DNA from: Pseudomonadota bacterium
GTDB lineage: Bacteria; Pseudomonadota; Gammaproteobacteria; Xanthomonadales; Wenzhouxiangellaceae
Assembly (NCBI GenBank): GCA_013285445.1
Contig: CP053448.1
Coordinates: forward strand, 3,331,530-3,395,529
Direction of reading: 5' to 3'
Length of the DNA: 64,000 nucleotides
Shown: positions 37,580 to 46,811 of the stretch, one piece after another
How the letters are laid out: every line of letters starts with the position of its first letter
Position numbering within the stretch: position 1 is the stretch's first letter
Notes under the pieces: model-generated
The model's database searches: none
Told to the model about the DNA's origin: nothing
What the model saw: the letters and a program-made list of their open reading frames with translations, nothing else
Position numbers and translations under genes: made by a program

Positions 37580-39178
37580 CACTGGCTCCAGTTGTCGGTT
37601 TGGTGCTCGGCCAGTTCCTTGTTCTTGCTGGCCTTCTCGACCCGGATCGGGAAGAACTTGCGCTTGGTGGTTGGCTTGCCGCCGAACACGTCGGCATCGG
37701 AACCACCACCGGTTTCGCAGCCGCTGCCAAAGGTAAAGCCACATCCGCCGCGCTCGGAATAGCCGTCGTAGATCGAGTTGGCGTATTCGCGCTTGTTGGT
37801 CGGAATCACGAAGCGGTCCTCGTAGTTGGCAATCGCCATGCACTGATACATGTCCTCGACCATCTCGACGTCCATGCCGACGCGCTCAAGCACTTCCGTG
37901 CGCTCCTCGCCGTCGACGTGGCGGCCGCGCATGAACGCGCGCATGGCCAGCATCCGCTCCATGGCATGGACCACGGGCTTTTCCTCACCGGCGGTCAGCA
38001 TATTGGCGAGATACCGCACCGGGATGCGCAGGCTTTCGACGTCGGGAATCTCGCCGTTGTAACCGATCTTGCCGGCCTCGGCCGCCGACTGGATGGGCGA
38101 CAGCGGCGGGCAGTACCAGACCATCGGCAGCGTGCGGTATTCCGGATGCAGCGGGAAGGCGACCCGCCAGTCGACCGCCATTTTGTAGACCGGCGAGCGC
38201 TGGGCCGCCTCGATCCAGTCGTCCGGTATACCCTGGCGACGCGCCTCGGCAATGATCTCCGGATCGTTGGGATCGAGAAAGATGTCGAGCTGGGCCTCGT
38301 AGAGATCCTGCTCATTGGGCGTGGAGGCGGCTTCCTTGATGCGGTCGGCGTCGTAGAGCATGACGCCGAGATAGCGAATCCGCCCGACACAGGTCTCCGA
38401 GCACACCGTCGGCTGACCGACCGACCTCGATGCGCGGATAGCAGAAAGTGCACTTTTCCGATTTGCCCGATTTCCAGTTGTAGTAGATCTTCTTGTACGG
38501 GCAGCCCGATACGCACATGCGCCAGCCGCGGCACTTGTCCTGGTCAATGAGGACAATGCCGTCTTCCTCGCGCTTGTAGATCGCCCCGCTCGGGCAGGCG
38601 GCCACGCAGGTCGGGTTGAGGCAGTGCTCACACAGCCTTGGCAGGTACATCAGGAAGGTGTTTTCGAACTGGCCGTAGATTTCCTTCTGCACGCCTTCGA
38701 AGTTGTAGTCCTTGGAGCGATGCTCGAACTCGGTGCCGAGGATTTCCTCCCAGTTCGGACCCCACTCGATCTTCTTCATACGCTGGCCGGTGATCACCGA
38801 GCGCGGCCGCGCCGTTGGCATGGTCTTGGCGTCCGGTGCGGTCTGCATGTGGTGATAGTCGTAGTCCCAGGGCTCGTAGTAGTCCTCGATCGAGGGCATG
38901 TCCGGATTGGCGAAGATGTTCGCAAGGATGCGCCAGCGCCCGCCCATCTTCGGCCTGAGGTTGCCTTTGCCGTCGCGTACCCAGCCGCCGTTCCACTTGT
39001 CCTGGCTTTCCCACTCCTTGGGATAGCCGATGCCCGGCTTGCTCTCGACGTTGTTGAACCAGGCGTAGTGCATGCCCTCGCGCGAGGTCCAGACGTTCTT
39101 GCAGGTTACCGAACAGGTATGGCAACCGATGCACTTGTCGAGGTTGAGTACCTTGCCGATCTGCGCTCTGATCTTCAT
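37579..39178 (-). pseudogene. narH: respiratory nitrate reductase beta subunit, frameshifted
   Basis: NarH carries four Fe-S clusters between NarG and NarI. The N-terminal part is in one frame from ATG 39178 to about 38427 (CIGCHTCSVTCKN, CEHCLNPTCVAACPSGA, CRGWRMCVSGCPYKK, KCTFCYPRIEVG). The C-terminal part (QPTVCSETCVGRIRYLGV... to 37579) is in another. The join falls on three tandem GACC units on the plus strand at 38415-38426. Removing one 4-nt unit gives ATC-GAG-GTC-GGT-CAG-CCG and restores a 531-residue protein, close to the family length. As read, the gene would yield a 288-residue truncated product. Because narJ and narI are intact, an assembly error or very recent mutation is likely. 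Confidence 0.92.
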
Positions 39179-42100
39179 GTCGAAATCTCCACATCCATGG
39201 CGTCCTCGGCCTCGGTGCCGTCCATCCAGTCGAGTTTCTTCATCTTGCGCACAATGATGAACTCATCACGATTGGAGCCGACCGTGCCGTAATAGTTAAA
39301 GCCGTAGCTCTGCTGCGCGTAGCCACCGATCATGTGGGTCGGCTTGAGGACCGCGCGGGTAACCGAATTGTGAATACCGCCGCGGTTGCCTGTAATCTCC
39401 GACCCCGGCGTGTTCACGATCTTCTCCTGGGCGTGGTACATCATCGACATGCCCTCGGGCACGCGCTGACTGACCACGGCGCGCGCGGTGATCGCGCCAT
39501 TGATGTTGTAGGCCTCGATCCAGTCGTTGTCCTTGATGTCGGCCTTGGCCGCATCGACCTCGGAAATCCACACGATCGGCCCGCCGCGCGAGAGCGTGAG
39601 CATCAGCAGATTGTCGGTGTAGGTGCTGTGGATACCCCATTTCTGATGCGGCGTGATGAAGTTGAGCACCACCTCGGGATTGCCGTTATCGCGCTGGCCC
39701 TTGATCGGGTCGATGGTCTTGAGGTCGACCGGCGGCTTGTACACGCACAGGCTCTCGCCGAACGCGCGCATCCAGGCATGATCCTGGTAAAACTGCTGAC
39801 GGCCGGTCAGCGTGCGCCAGGGGATCAGTTCATTGACGTTGGTCCAGCCCGCGTTGTAGCTGACCTTCTCCGACTCGATCCCGGACCAGATCGGCGAGGA
39901 GTAGATCTTTCTGGGCTGGGCGACGATGTCGCGGAACCGGATTTTCTCGCCGGCATGTCCGGCGACCAGGTGGTTGTGCTTGCGGCCAGTGGTTGCGCTG
40001 AGCGAATCCCAGGACTTCATCGCCACCCGGCCATTGGTCTCGGGCGCAAGCATCAGAATGGTCTCGCAGGCATCCACCGCGGAGACGATACGCGGCAGGC
40101 CGGCGTTGACCCCATCGCCGCGGTGGCGGCCGTTGAGATCACCCAGCGCCTCGACTTCCTCGCGGGTATCCCAGCTCATACCCTTGCCGCCGTTGCCCAG
40201 CTCGCTCATCAGCGGCCCGAGCGCGGTGAACTTGTCGTAGGTTGCAGGGTAGTCACGTTCAACCGTGATGATCGCCGGCATGGTCTTGCCGGGAATCGGT
40301 TCGCATTCACCCTTCTTCCAGTCGACGATGTCGATGGCCTGGCCAAGCTCGGCCGGCGAGTCATGCTGTAGCGGCAGCGTGACGACATCGGTCTCGCTGC
40401 CAAGATGACCATGGGCGAACTCCGAGAATTTCCGGGCGATGCCCTTGTAGATCTCGAAGTCGGAGCGCGATTCCCAGGCCGGGTCCACGGCCGCGGTCAG
40501 CGGATGGATGAACGGGTGCATATCCGAGGTATTCATGTCGTCCTTCTCGTACCAGGTCGCGGTCGGAAGGACGATGTCGGAGTACATGCAGGTCGTCGAC
40601 ATGCGGAAGTCAAGCGTGACCAGCAGGTCAAGCTTGCCGCGCACTTCGTCACGCCATTTCACTTCCTTGGGATGACGGTCGATCTCTTCGCCCAGATCCT
40701 TGCCCTGCACACCGTTTTCGGTGCCGAGCAGGTGGCGCAGGAAATACTCATGGCCCTTGCCCGAGGAACCGAGCAGGTTCGAACGCCAGACGAACAGGTT
40801 GCGCGGGAAATTAGCCGGATTGTCCGGGTCCTCGCAGGCCAGCTGCAGATCCCCGGATTTGAGCTGCTCGACCACGTAATCCTTCACGTCCTTGCCGGCG
40901 GCCTTTGCCTCACGCCCGATTGCGAGCGGATTGCGGCCGAGCTGCGGCGCCGACGGCAGCCAGCCCATGCGCTCGGCCCGGACGTTGTAGTCGATCAGCG
41001 AGCCCTTGAAGTCCTCGGGGTTGGCCAGCGGCGAAAGTATCTCGCTGACGTCGAGTTTCTCGTAGCGCCACTGGTCGGTGTGATTGTAGAAAAACGAGGT
41101 GCCGTTCATGTGGCGTGGCGGACGGTGCCAGTCCAGCGCGAAGGCGAGCGGCTGCCAGCCCGTCTGCGGCCTGAGTTTTTCCTGACCGACGTAGTGGGCC
41201 CAGCCGCCGCCGGACACGCCGACGCAACCGCACAGCATCAGCATCTTGATGATGGCGCGGTAGTTCATATCCATGTGGTACCAGTGATTCATGCCCGCAC
41301 CGATGACGATCATGGACTTGCCCTGGGTCTTGTGGGCATTCTGGGCGAACTGCCGGGCCACAGTGATCATCTTTTCGCGGTCGACGCCGGTGATACGCTC
41401 CTGCCAGGCCGGGGTATAGGGCACGTCGTCGTCGTAGCTGGCCGCGACGTTGTCGCCACCCAGGCCGCGGTCGATGCCGTAATTGGCCACCAGCAGGTCG
41501 AATACGCTGGCGACCCGACAGGTCGAGCCGTCGGCCAGCGTGACATGACGAACCGGGACGCGTCGCGCCTGAATTCGATCATGTTCGGTCTGCGCCCAGA
41601 AATCGTTGCCACCACCGCCGAAGTACGGGAAGGCCACCTCGGCGACCTCGTCGGCGCGCTCGATGTGGGTCAGAGCCAGGCGAATGTCGTTGTCATCGGC
41701 ATCCTTTTCCTCCAGGTTCCAGCGCTTGTTCTGCTCACCCCAGCGAAAGCCCACCGATCCTTTCGGGACGACGATACAGTCGCGGGCCTCATCGAAAGCC
41801 AGCGTCTTCCATTCCGGATTGTTGGACTGGCCAAGCTGGTCCTTGAGATCAACAGCGCGCAAGTAGCGCCCCGGCACCAGCCGTCCATCGTGCTCGTCGA
41901 GCATGACCAGATTGGGCAGGTCGGTGTAGCGACGCACGTAGTCGTCGAAATAATCGCTTCTGCCCTCGACGTGCCATTCCTTGAGGATCACGTGGCCCAT
42001 GGCCATGGCCAGCGCAGAGTCGGTGCCCTGCTTGGGGTTGAGCCAGATATCGCCGAATTTCGAGGCCTCGGAATAGTCGGGCGTGACGGTCACCGTCTTG

Positions 42101-42927
42101 GTGCCGCGATAGCGCGCCTCTGTCATGAAGTGGGCGTCGGGCGTGCGCGTCTGGGGCACGTTCGAGCCCCACATCATCAGGAAGGTGGAGTTGAACCAGT
42201 CAGCCGATTCGGGCACGTCGGTCTGCTCGCCCCAGGTCTGGGGGCTAGCCGGCGGCAGGTCGCAGTACCAGTCGTAGAAGCTCAGACAGGTGCCGCCGAT
42301 CAGCGACAGATAACGCGTACCAGCCGCGTAGGACACCATCGACATGGCCGGAATCGGCGAGAAACCGACCACGCGGTCGGGGCCCCACCGTTTGACAGTG
42401 TGAACGTTGGCCGCGGCGATGATCTCGTTGACCTCTGTCCAGTCGGCGCGCACAAAGCCGCCCAGACCGCGACGCTGCTGGTAGCTCCTGACCATCTCGG
42501 GGTCGTCCTGAATCGACTGCCAGGCCTCGACCGGATCAGCGTGCTGTTTCTTTGCCTCGCGCCACAGCTCGACCAGACGCCGGCGGACCATCGGGAACTT
42601 GACGCGGTTGGCCGAATAGATATACCAGGAAAAACTCGCGCCGCGGGCACAGCCCCGCGGTTCGTGGTTGGGCATGTCCGGACGCGTGCGCGGGTAGTCG
42701 GTTTGCTGGGTCTCCCAGGTCACCAGGCCGTTCTTGACGTAGATCTTCCACGAGCACGAGCCGGTGCAGTTGACCCCGTGGGTGGAGCGCACCACCTTGT
42801 CGTGCTGCCAGCGCTGTCGATAGGCGTCCTCCCAGCGCCGCGACTGGTTGGTGAGCATGCCGTGACCGTCGGCGTACTCCTGTTTCTCGCGCCGGAAGTA
42901 GGTCAGGTGGTCCAGAAAATAACTCAT
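39175..42927 (-). CDS. narG: respiratory nitrate reductase alpha subunit
   Basis: This 1250-residue bis-MGD molybdoenzyme reduces nitrate to nitrite on the cytoplasmic face. The FS0 [4Fe-4S] ligands are His50, Cys54, Cys58 and Cys93 (STHGVNCTGSCSW; PRGCARG), one higher than in E. coli. The molybdenum ligand Asp223 lies in FYDWYCDLPPASP. Length matches E. coli NarG. There is no Tat signal, as expected for the membrane-bound cytoplasmic enzyme. It overlaps narH by 4 nt (ATGA) and follows narK by 31 nt. Confidence 0.97.
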   Translation of the reverse strand: MSYFLDHLTYFRREKQEYADGHGMLTNQSRRWEDAYRQRWQHDKVVRSTHGVNCTGSCSWKIYVKNGLVTWETQQTDYPRTRPDMPNHEPRGCARGASFSWYIYSANRVKFPMVRRRLVELWREAKKQHADPVEAWQSIQDDPEMVRSYQQRRGLGGFVRADWTEVNEIIAAANVHTVKRWGPDRVVGFSPIPAMSMVSYAAGTRYLSLIGGTCLSFYDWYCDLPPASPQTWGEQTDVPESADWFNSTFLMMWGSNVPQTRTPDAHFMTEARYRGTKTVTVTPDYSEASKFGDIWLNPKQGTDSALAMAMGHVILKEWHVEGRSDYFDDYVRRYTDLPNLVMLDEHDGRLVPGRYLRAVDLKDQLGQSNNPEWKTLAFDEARDCIVVPKGSVGFRWGEQNKRWNLEEKDADDNDIRLALTHIERADEVAEVAFPYFGGGGNDFWAQTEHDRIQARRVPVRHVTLADGSTCRVASVFDLLVANYGIDRGLGGDNVAASYDDDVPYTPAWQERITGVDREKMITVARQFAQNAHKTQGKSMIVIGAGMNHWYHMDMNYRAIIKMLMLCGCVGVSGGGWAHYVGQEKLRPQTGWQPLAFALDWHRPPRHMNGTSFFYNHTDQWRYEKLDVSEILSPLANPEDFKGSLIDYNVRAERMGWLPSAPQLGRNPLAIGREAKAAGKDVKDYVVEQLKSGDLQLACEDPDNPANFPRNLFVWRSNLLGSSGKGHEYFLRHLLGTENGVQGKDLGEEIDRHPKEVKWRDEVRGKLDLLVTLDFRMSTTCMYSDIVLPTATWYEKDDMNTSDMHPFIHPLTAAVDPAWESRSDFEIYKGIARKFSEFAHGHLGSETDVVTLPLQHDSPAELGQAIDIVDWKKGECEPIPGKTMPAIITVERDYPATYDKFTALGPLMSELGNGGKGMSWDTREEVEALGDLNGRHRGDGVNAGLPRIVSAVDACETILMLAPETNGRVAMKSWDSLSATTGRKHNHLVAGHAGEKIRFRDIVAQPRKIYSSPIWSGIESEKVSYNAGWTNVNELIPWRTLTGRQQFYQDHAWMRAFGESLCVYKPPVDLKTIDPIKGQRDNGNPEVVLNFITPHQKWGIHSTYTDNLLMLTLSRGGPIVWISEVDAAKADIKDNDWIEAYNINGAITARAVVSQRVPEGMSMMYHAQEKIVNTPGSEITGNRGGIHNSVTRAVLKPTHMIGGYAQQSYGFNYYGTVGSNRDEFIIVRKMKKLDWMDGTEAEDAMDVEIST

Positions 42928-42958
42928 TGCGACTCTCCTCGCGGGATATTCATGCTGT

Positions 42959-44290
42959 TCATGTGTTTAACGTCCGCTGGCTGGCCGCGCCATCCTCGGC
43001 GGGCTCATCAAAGTAATCCGGGTTGTCATCGAACTGTCGCGCCATGCTCAGGATGACCAGATGCATCCAGATCAGACAGGTGGTCACGACGCCGAACAGC
43101 GCCATGAAGGCGGTTGTCCAGAGATTGGTCAGATCATTGAGCACACCAAAGATGATCGGCAGGAAGAAACCGCCGAGACCCCCGAACATGGAGACCAGTC
43201 CGCTCACCGAACCCACTGACCGCGGAAAGTACGACGGGATGTGCTTGAACACCGCGGCCATGCCCAGCGACATGAAAAAGCCAAGCACGAAGGTCAGCAC
43301 CGCGAACAGCGGCAGCGAGGTGGCCAGATGAAACTCGAAGTGGCCATCGATGCCGTCGATGATGTAGGTGGTCGGGGGATAGGACAGGACCAGCAGGCAG
43401 CCCATGCAGGCCCAAAAACTCCAGTACAGCACCGTGCGGGCGCCGAAGCGGTCCGACAGCCAGCCGCCAACCGCGCGGAATACCGCGGCTGAAAACGAAA
43501 AGATCGCGGTGAGCATTCCGGCGGTGCCGATGTCGAGCTGGTAGACACCCATGTAGTAGCGCGGCAGCCAGGAGGCCAGGGCGACAAAACCACCGAACAT
43601 CAGGAAGTAGTACAGAGAAAAACGCCACACGCGGACGCGCCGGAGCGGCCGAAGCTGCTCGGCGATGGTCGTACCCTTGACGCCTTCCTTGCGCCGACGC
43701 AGAGTCTCGGGGTCATCGCGCGTCAGCAGGAAATAACCCACCGCGACGATCGCCAAGGCGATGGCGTAGATTTCGGCAGTCGTCTGCCACCCGAAGGCAA
43801 CCAGCAGGAACGGTGCGCCGAAGTTGGTCACGGCCGCACCCACATTGCCCACGCCGAACATCCCGAATGCCGCGCCGTGGCGCTCCTTGGGGTACCAGCG
43901 CGAAATGAAGGCGATGCCGCTGACAAAGGTGCCCCCGGCAATGCCGATACCGAGCGCCGCGGCCAGGAACTGCGGGTAGCTGTGAGCCCAGGTCAGCAGC
44001 CAGACCGAAGCCGCGCTGATCAGCATGCCCAGGGTCGAAATCAGTCGCCCGCCGAAGCGCTCCGACGCAATCCCCAGAAACAGGCGCGAAATCGAGCCGG
44101 TCAGAATCGGCAGGGAAATCAGAAGTCCGAACTGCGATTCCGAAAGCCCTAGCTCCTCCTGGATCTGGATTCCGATGATCGAGAATATGATCCAGACAGC
44201 AAAGCTCGCACCGAAGGCTGCGGTCGACAGCACCAGCATGCGATTGGCCTGGGGTGGAACGCTGGACGGGACAGGTGCCTCGCTGCTCAC
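42959..44290 (-). CDS. narK: nitrate/nitrite MFS transporter
   Basis: This 443-residue, 12-helix major facilitator belongs to the nitrate/nitrite porter family. It shows the family's glycine-rich stretches (GIGIAGGTFVSGIAFISRWYP, GMFGVGNVGAAVTNFGAPF). It is first in the nar operon, imports nitrate and may export nitrite. GTG 44290 is the start, with GAGGAG about 10 nt upstream. Its leader (from about 44398) is preceded by the FNR promoter at 44405-44446. NarK1-like (proton symport) versus NarK2-like (antiport) was not resolved. Confidence 0.92.
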   Translation of the reverse strand: MSSEAPVPSSVPPQANRMLVLSTAAFGASFAVWIIFSIIGIQIQEELGLSESQFGLLISLPILTGSISRLFLGIASERFGGRLISTLGMLISAASVWLLTWAHSYPQFLAAALGIGIAGGTFVSGIAFISRWYPKERHGAAFGMFGVGNVGAAVTNFGAPFLLVAFGWQTTAEIYAIALAIVAVGYFLLTRDDPETLRRRKEGVKGTTIAEQLRPLRRVRVWRFSLYYFLMFGGFVALASWLPRYYMGVYQLDIGTAGMLTAIFSFSAAVFRAVGGWLSDRFGARTVLYWSFWACMGCLLVLSYPPTTYIIDGIDGHFEFHLATSLPLFAVLTFVLGFFMSLGMAAVFKHIPSYFPRSVGSVSGLVSMFGGLGGFFLPIIFGVLNDLTNLWTTAFMALFGVVTTCLIWMHLVILSMARQFDDNPDYFDEPAEDGAASQRTLNT

Positions 44291-44404
44291 CGCACGAAAA
44301 CTCCTCTAGAAAACCATGTCTTGCCGGTCGGATTCGAACACCGCAAGGCGTCAGATCCATGATGCGGAACGCCGGCCGCGGCAGGTCATTCCCGATGCAC
44401 TGAC

Positions 44405-44446
44405 ACCATACCGGCAGACATCCGGCGCAGTTTTGACTTCGGTCAA
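44405..44446 (-). promoter_or_regulatory. FNR class II promoter of narKGHJI
   Basis: On the minus strand the palindrome TTGACCGAAGTCAA (44446-44433) is followed by exactly 22 nt and TATGGT (44410-44405). This puts the palindrome centre at -41.5 from a start near 44398, the standard class II position for FNR/Anr/Dnr activators. The site overlaps the last codons of the upstream TehA-like gene. The moaA promoter has the same layout and the same hexamer. Confidence 0.75.
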
Positions 44447-45498
44447 CTGACCGACCGCGCCTCCCTGAGGAGGTGACCCAACATACCGACGCAAGTGACC
44501 AGCCAGGCAGTCAGCGCCAGCCAGATGAACGTGGCCGGAACAAAACGCAGGAAATCGAGTTCGAGCACCTCGACCAGGCGGAAACTGCCGGTGGTATACA
44601 TCGCCAGCGGGAAGACCATGCCCCAGAACTGAGGATCGTAGCGCAGCGGGAACCGGGCCACGAGATGGCGCCAGACGGTCAGGCCGATCAGCAGCGGGAT
44701 CCACCATGACGCCGCGGCCCAGAAAAACACGGTGAAGCCCTTGAGAAAGCTCTGGAACTCACCCAGCAGAGCGTTGCTGCCGCTGGCCATCAGCAGGGTC
44801 GAACCCGCCAGCGTGGCAATGGCCACTGCCCCCATGTTGATCCAGTAAGGCGGCGTCAGTTCGCTCATCTGCAGGCGCACGAAGGTCAGACGATAGAAGA
44901 TCAGCGGGATGATGGCCAAATAGAGCATGCAGCCGATCAGGTGCAGGCTCAGGCCAAGAAAGAGCATGTCGCCGGCATGAGCCGCCGGCCAGGGCAGCAG
45001 GACGGTCAGAATCGAAAGCGCCTGGGTGGCCACGGAGGCCAGCAACCAGGCGCCGTTGATGCCATGGGCAAGCGTCGGCTTGCGCGAACGCACCACGACT
45101 GCGACAAAAAACCAGTAGGTGATCACGAGCCAGAGAACGGCCGCCATGCACCACAGAACGAACGCCGTTCGGTCGGCACCGGCGATCAGGATCAGCTGTG
45201 AGCCAAGAATGCAGGTGCCGGCCACGATCGTGAAAAAACCGGGCCCGCGCGCATGATCGCGCATGTCGCTGACGAAGGCGCTTGTGTGCCATACCAGACG
45301 CGTCAGAGTCAGCGCCACAAGCATCAGATAGAAACCGATATTGATGACCAGCAAGGCGCGAGCGACAAGTCCCATGCCGAGCAACGAGCTCGCGATCGAG
45401 GCCGCGCCGGTTGCCATCACCATCGCGAAATACCCCGGAAACAGATTGACTGCGGCGCGGTCGATCAGCCCGGCCGGCGCGGCCGCCGGATTAACCAC
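44443..45498 (-). CDS. TehA/SLAC1-family anion channel or transporter
   Basis: This 351-residue protein has about ten hydrophobic helices and the start typical of the TDT/SLAC1 family (LFPGYFAMVMATGAASIASSLLGM). Members transport or conduct anions, including C4-dicarboxylates, sulfite, chloride and nitrate. It lies directly upstream of narK on the same strand, with the nar promoter inside its 3' end. An anion role in nitrate or nitrite handling is plausible from this position, but not shown. Confidence 0.85.
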   Translation of the reverse strand: MVNPAAAPAGLIDRAAVNLFPGYFAMVMATGAASIASSLLGMGLVARALLVINIGFYLMLVALTLTRLVWHTSAFVSDMRDHARGPGFFTIVAGTCILGSQLILIAGADRTAFVLWCMAAVLWLVITYWFFVAVVVRSRKPTLAHGINGAWLLASVATQALSILTVLLPWPAAHAGDMLFLGLSLHLIGCMLYLAIIPLIFYRLTFVRLQMSELTPPYWINMGAVAIATLAGSTLLMASGSNALLGEFQSFLKGFTVFFWAAASWWIPLLIGLTVWRHLVARFPLRYDPQFWGMVFPLAMYTTGSFRLVEVLELDFLRFVPATFIWLALTAWLVTCVGMLGHLLREARSVS

Positions 45499-45767
45499 GG
45501 TGCGGCCCGCAGCCGCTGCGCCGGCGGAAACTGCAGAATCTATGAAGTACGCTGTACATGGCTTTCACAGTCCATTGAGACACTCTCGAAGCAACGATTG
45601 AATCGGATCGACGAATGGCCGCCCGTTGCAGCACGCCGCTCGAGATCCGATTGTACCGACCCTTGTGGTCGACGTCTGCTCGATCGGCCTCTGCAACACA
45701 TGGCCCGGGCCGCTGTCGACTTGTAGTATGATGACAAGCCGCTTGCGGCCCGAAAACTGGACTGTTT

Positions 45768-46505
45768 GTGCCGACCATGCCTGCCACCAGCCGCGCCCTT
45801 GACCTTGAACTCCTTCGCCGACGTTGCAGCGGCTGTAGTCTGCGCGAGCTGTGTCTGCCGGCCGGCCTCGACGCGTCCGATATCGAGCTGATCGAGCAGG
45901 GCGTCACGGCAAGTGATCAGATTCCCGCCGGCCAGGCCCTGTACCACGCCGGTGCACCGTTCGATGCGCTCTACGTCATCAAGTCCGGCTCTCTGAAGAC
46001 CTTCGCCAATTCCGAAGGCGGTGAGCTTCAGATCCTTGGCTTTCACCTGCCCGGTGAAGTGATCGGCTTCGATGCACTGGCGGGCTACCGCCACCAGTGC
46101 ACGGCCGAAGCGCTGGAGCCCACTCGCGCCTGTCGACTGCCCTACGCCAATCTCGAGCGGCTCGCGGCCCGGGTGCCGGGGCTTCAGCGCCAGCTGATGC
46201 GCCTGATCAGCCGGGAAATGCAGGACGATCACCGGCATCTCGCCATGATGGGCCGCCCACAGGCTCTGGGTCGCCTGGCCCTGTTCCTCTATAGTCTCAG
46301 CCAACGCCAGCAGCGGCTCGGTCGCCGGCCCGATCACCTGACGCTGAGCATGTCGCGTGCCGACCTGGCCAACTACCTCGGCCTGGTCCTGGAAACCGTC
46401 AGCCGGCTGTTCGGCCGCCTTCAGGAAATGGGGGTGCTCGATGTGCGCCGGCGCGAGGTCACCATTCTTGACCCGGAACGGCTGCGAGAGCTTAGCAACG
46501 AGTGA
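45768..46505 (+). CDS. fnr: FNR oxygen-sensing transcriptional regulator
   Basis: This 245-residue CRP/FNR regulator activates anaerobic genes when its [4Fe-4S] cluster is intact. With the GTG start at 45768 the cluster cysteines fall at 20, 23, 29 and 122, the same numbers as E. coli FNR; ATG 45777 is the alternative. The recognition helix (LETVSRLFGRLQ) keeps the E-x-x-S-R that reads TTGAT-N4-ATCAA, and such sites precede narK and moaA on either side. The distinctive pattern is RRCSGCSLRELC. No convincing FNR site precedes its own start. Confidence 0.95.
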   Translation: MPTMPATSRALDLELLRRRCSGCSLRELCLPAGLDASDIELIEQGVTASDQIPAGQALYHAGAPFDALYVIKSGSLKTFANSEGGELQILGFHLPGEVIGFDALAGYRHQCTAEALEPTRACRLPYANLERLAARVPGLQRQLMRLISREMQDDHRHLAMMGRPQALGRLALFLYSLSQRQQRLGRRPDHLTLSMSRADLANYLGLVLETVSRLFGRLQEMGVLDVRRREVTILDPERLRELSNE

Positions 46506-46611
46506 CCCGTTTCATGGCCGCCTGCAGCTGCCGGGTGCCAAGGCGGCAAAAAAGCGCGGCCTGTTGCCGAGGGCGCCGATTGCCGGACCACCCCCGAGCA
46601 AATCGTCACAC

Positions 46612-46653
46612 TTGATCGTGATCAAATCGGCGCTTGCCTCGAGCGGGTATGGT
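46612..46653 (+). promoter_or_regulatory. FNR class II promoter of the moaA operon
   Basis: A perfect palindrome TTGATCGTGATCAA (46612-46625) is followed by exactly 22 nt and TATGGT (46648-46653). The predicted start is near 46660, about 150 nt before moaA. It has the same spacing and -10 as the nar promoter on the other side of fnr. Confidence 0.82.
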
Positions 46654-46678
46654 CTGTTTTACTGGTTTTGAACAAACG

Positions 46679-46796
46679 ACTCCGAGCGTCTTGACCTAAA
46701 GCCCTGTCCGGCCAGGGTCATTGCGCCGCTGCAGCCCGCCGACACGCGGGCCGGGCAGCCAGGGTGGCGACCGGAAACGGCGCCGCCTTCCGGCCT
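46679..46796 (+). ncRNA. candidate molybdenum cofactor (Moco) riboswitch in the moaA leader
   Basis: The leader between the predicted start and the ribosome site is highly structured and resembles, from memory, the conserved Moco RNA motif found before moaA. It starts ACTCCGAGC (46679) and ends TTCCGGCC (46796), with AAGGAG (46801-46806) right after it. Visible pairings: GCGCCG (46723-46728) with CGGCGC (46779-46784); the hairpin GCCCGC/GCGGGC (46734-46751); GCCA/TGGC near 46758-46768; and a GAAA tetraloop closed by CCG/CGG (46771-46780). Moco RNAs repress translation or transcription when cofactor is plentiful. A covariance-model match was not run. Confidence 0.75.
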
Positions 46797-46811
46797 TGAA
46801 AAGGAGCGCAC

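Noticed and set aside
37579..39178. Programmed ribosomal frameshift in narH
   Set aside because: The site is a 4-nt tandem duplication with no slippery heptamer or downstream pseudoknot seen, and NarH is not known to be recoded.
44325..44343. tRNA-like T-arm (GGTGTTCGAATCC on the minus strand) in the narK leader
   Set aside because: No acceptor, D-arm or anticodon stem could be found around it; it is a short chance match or remnant, not a tRNA gene.
45598..45611. TTGAATCGGATCGA as an FNR site for fnr or the TehA-like gene
   Set aside because: Two mismatches to the palindrome and no -10 hexamer at the class II distance on either strand.
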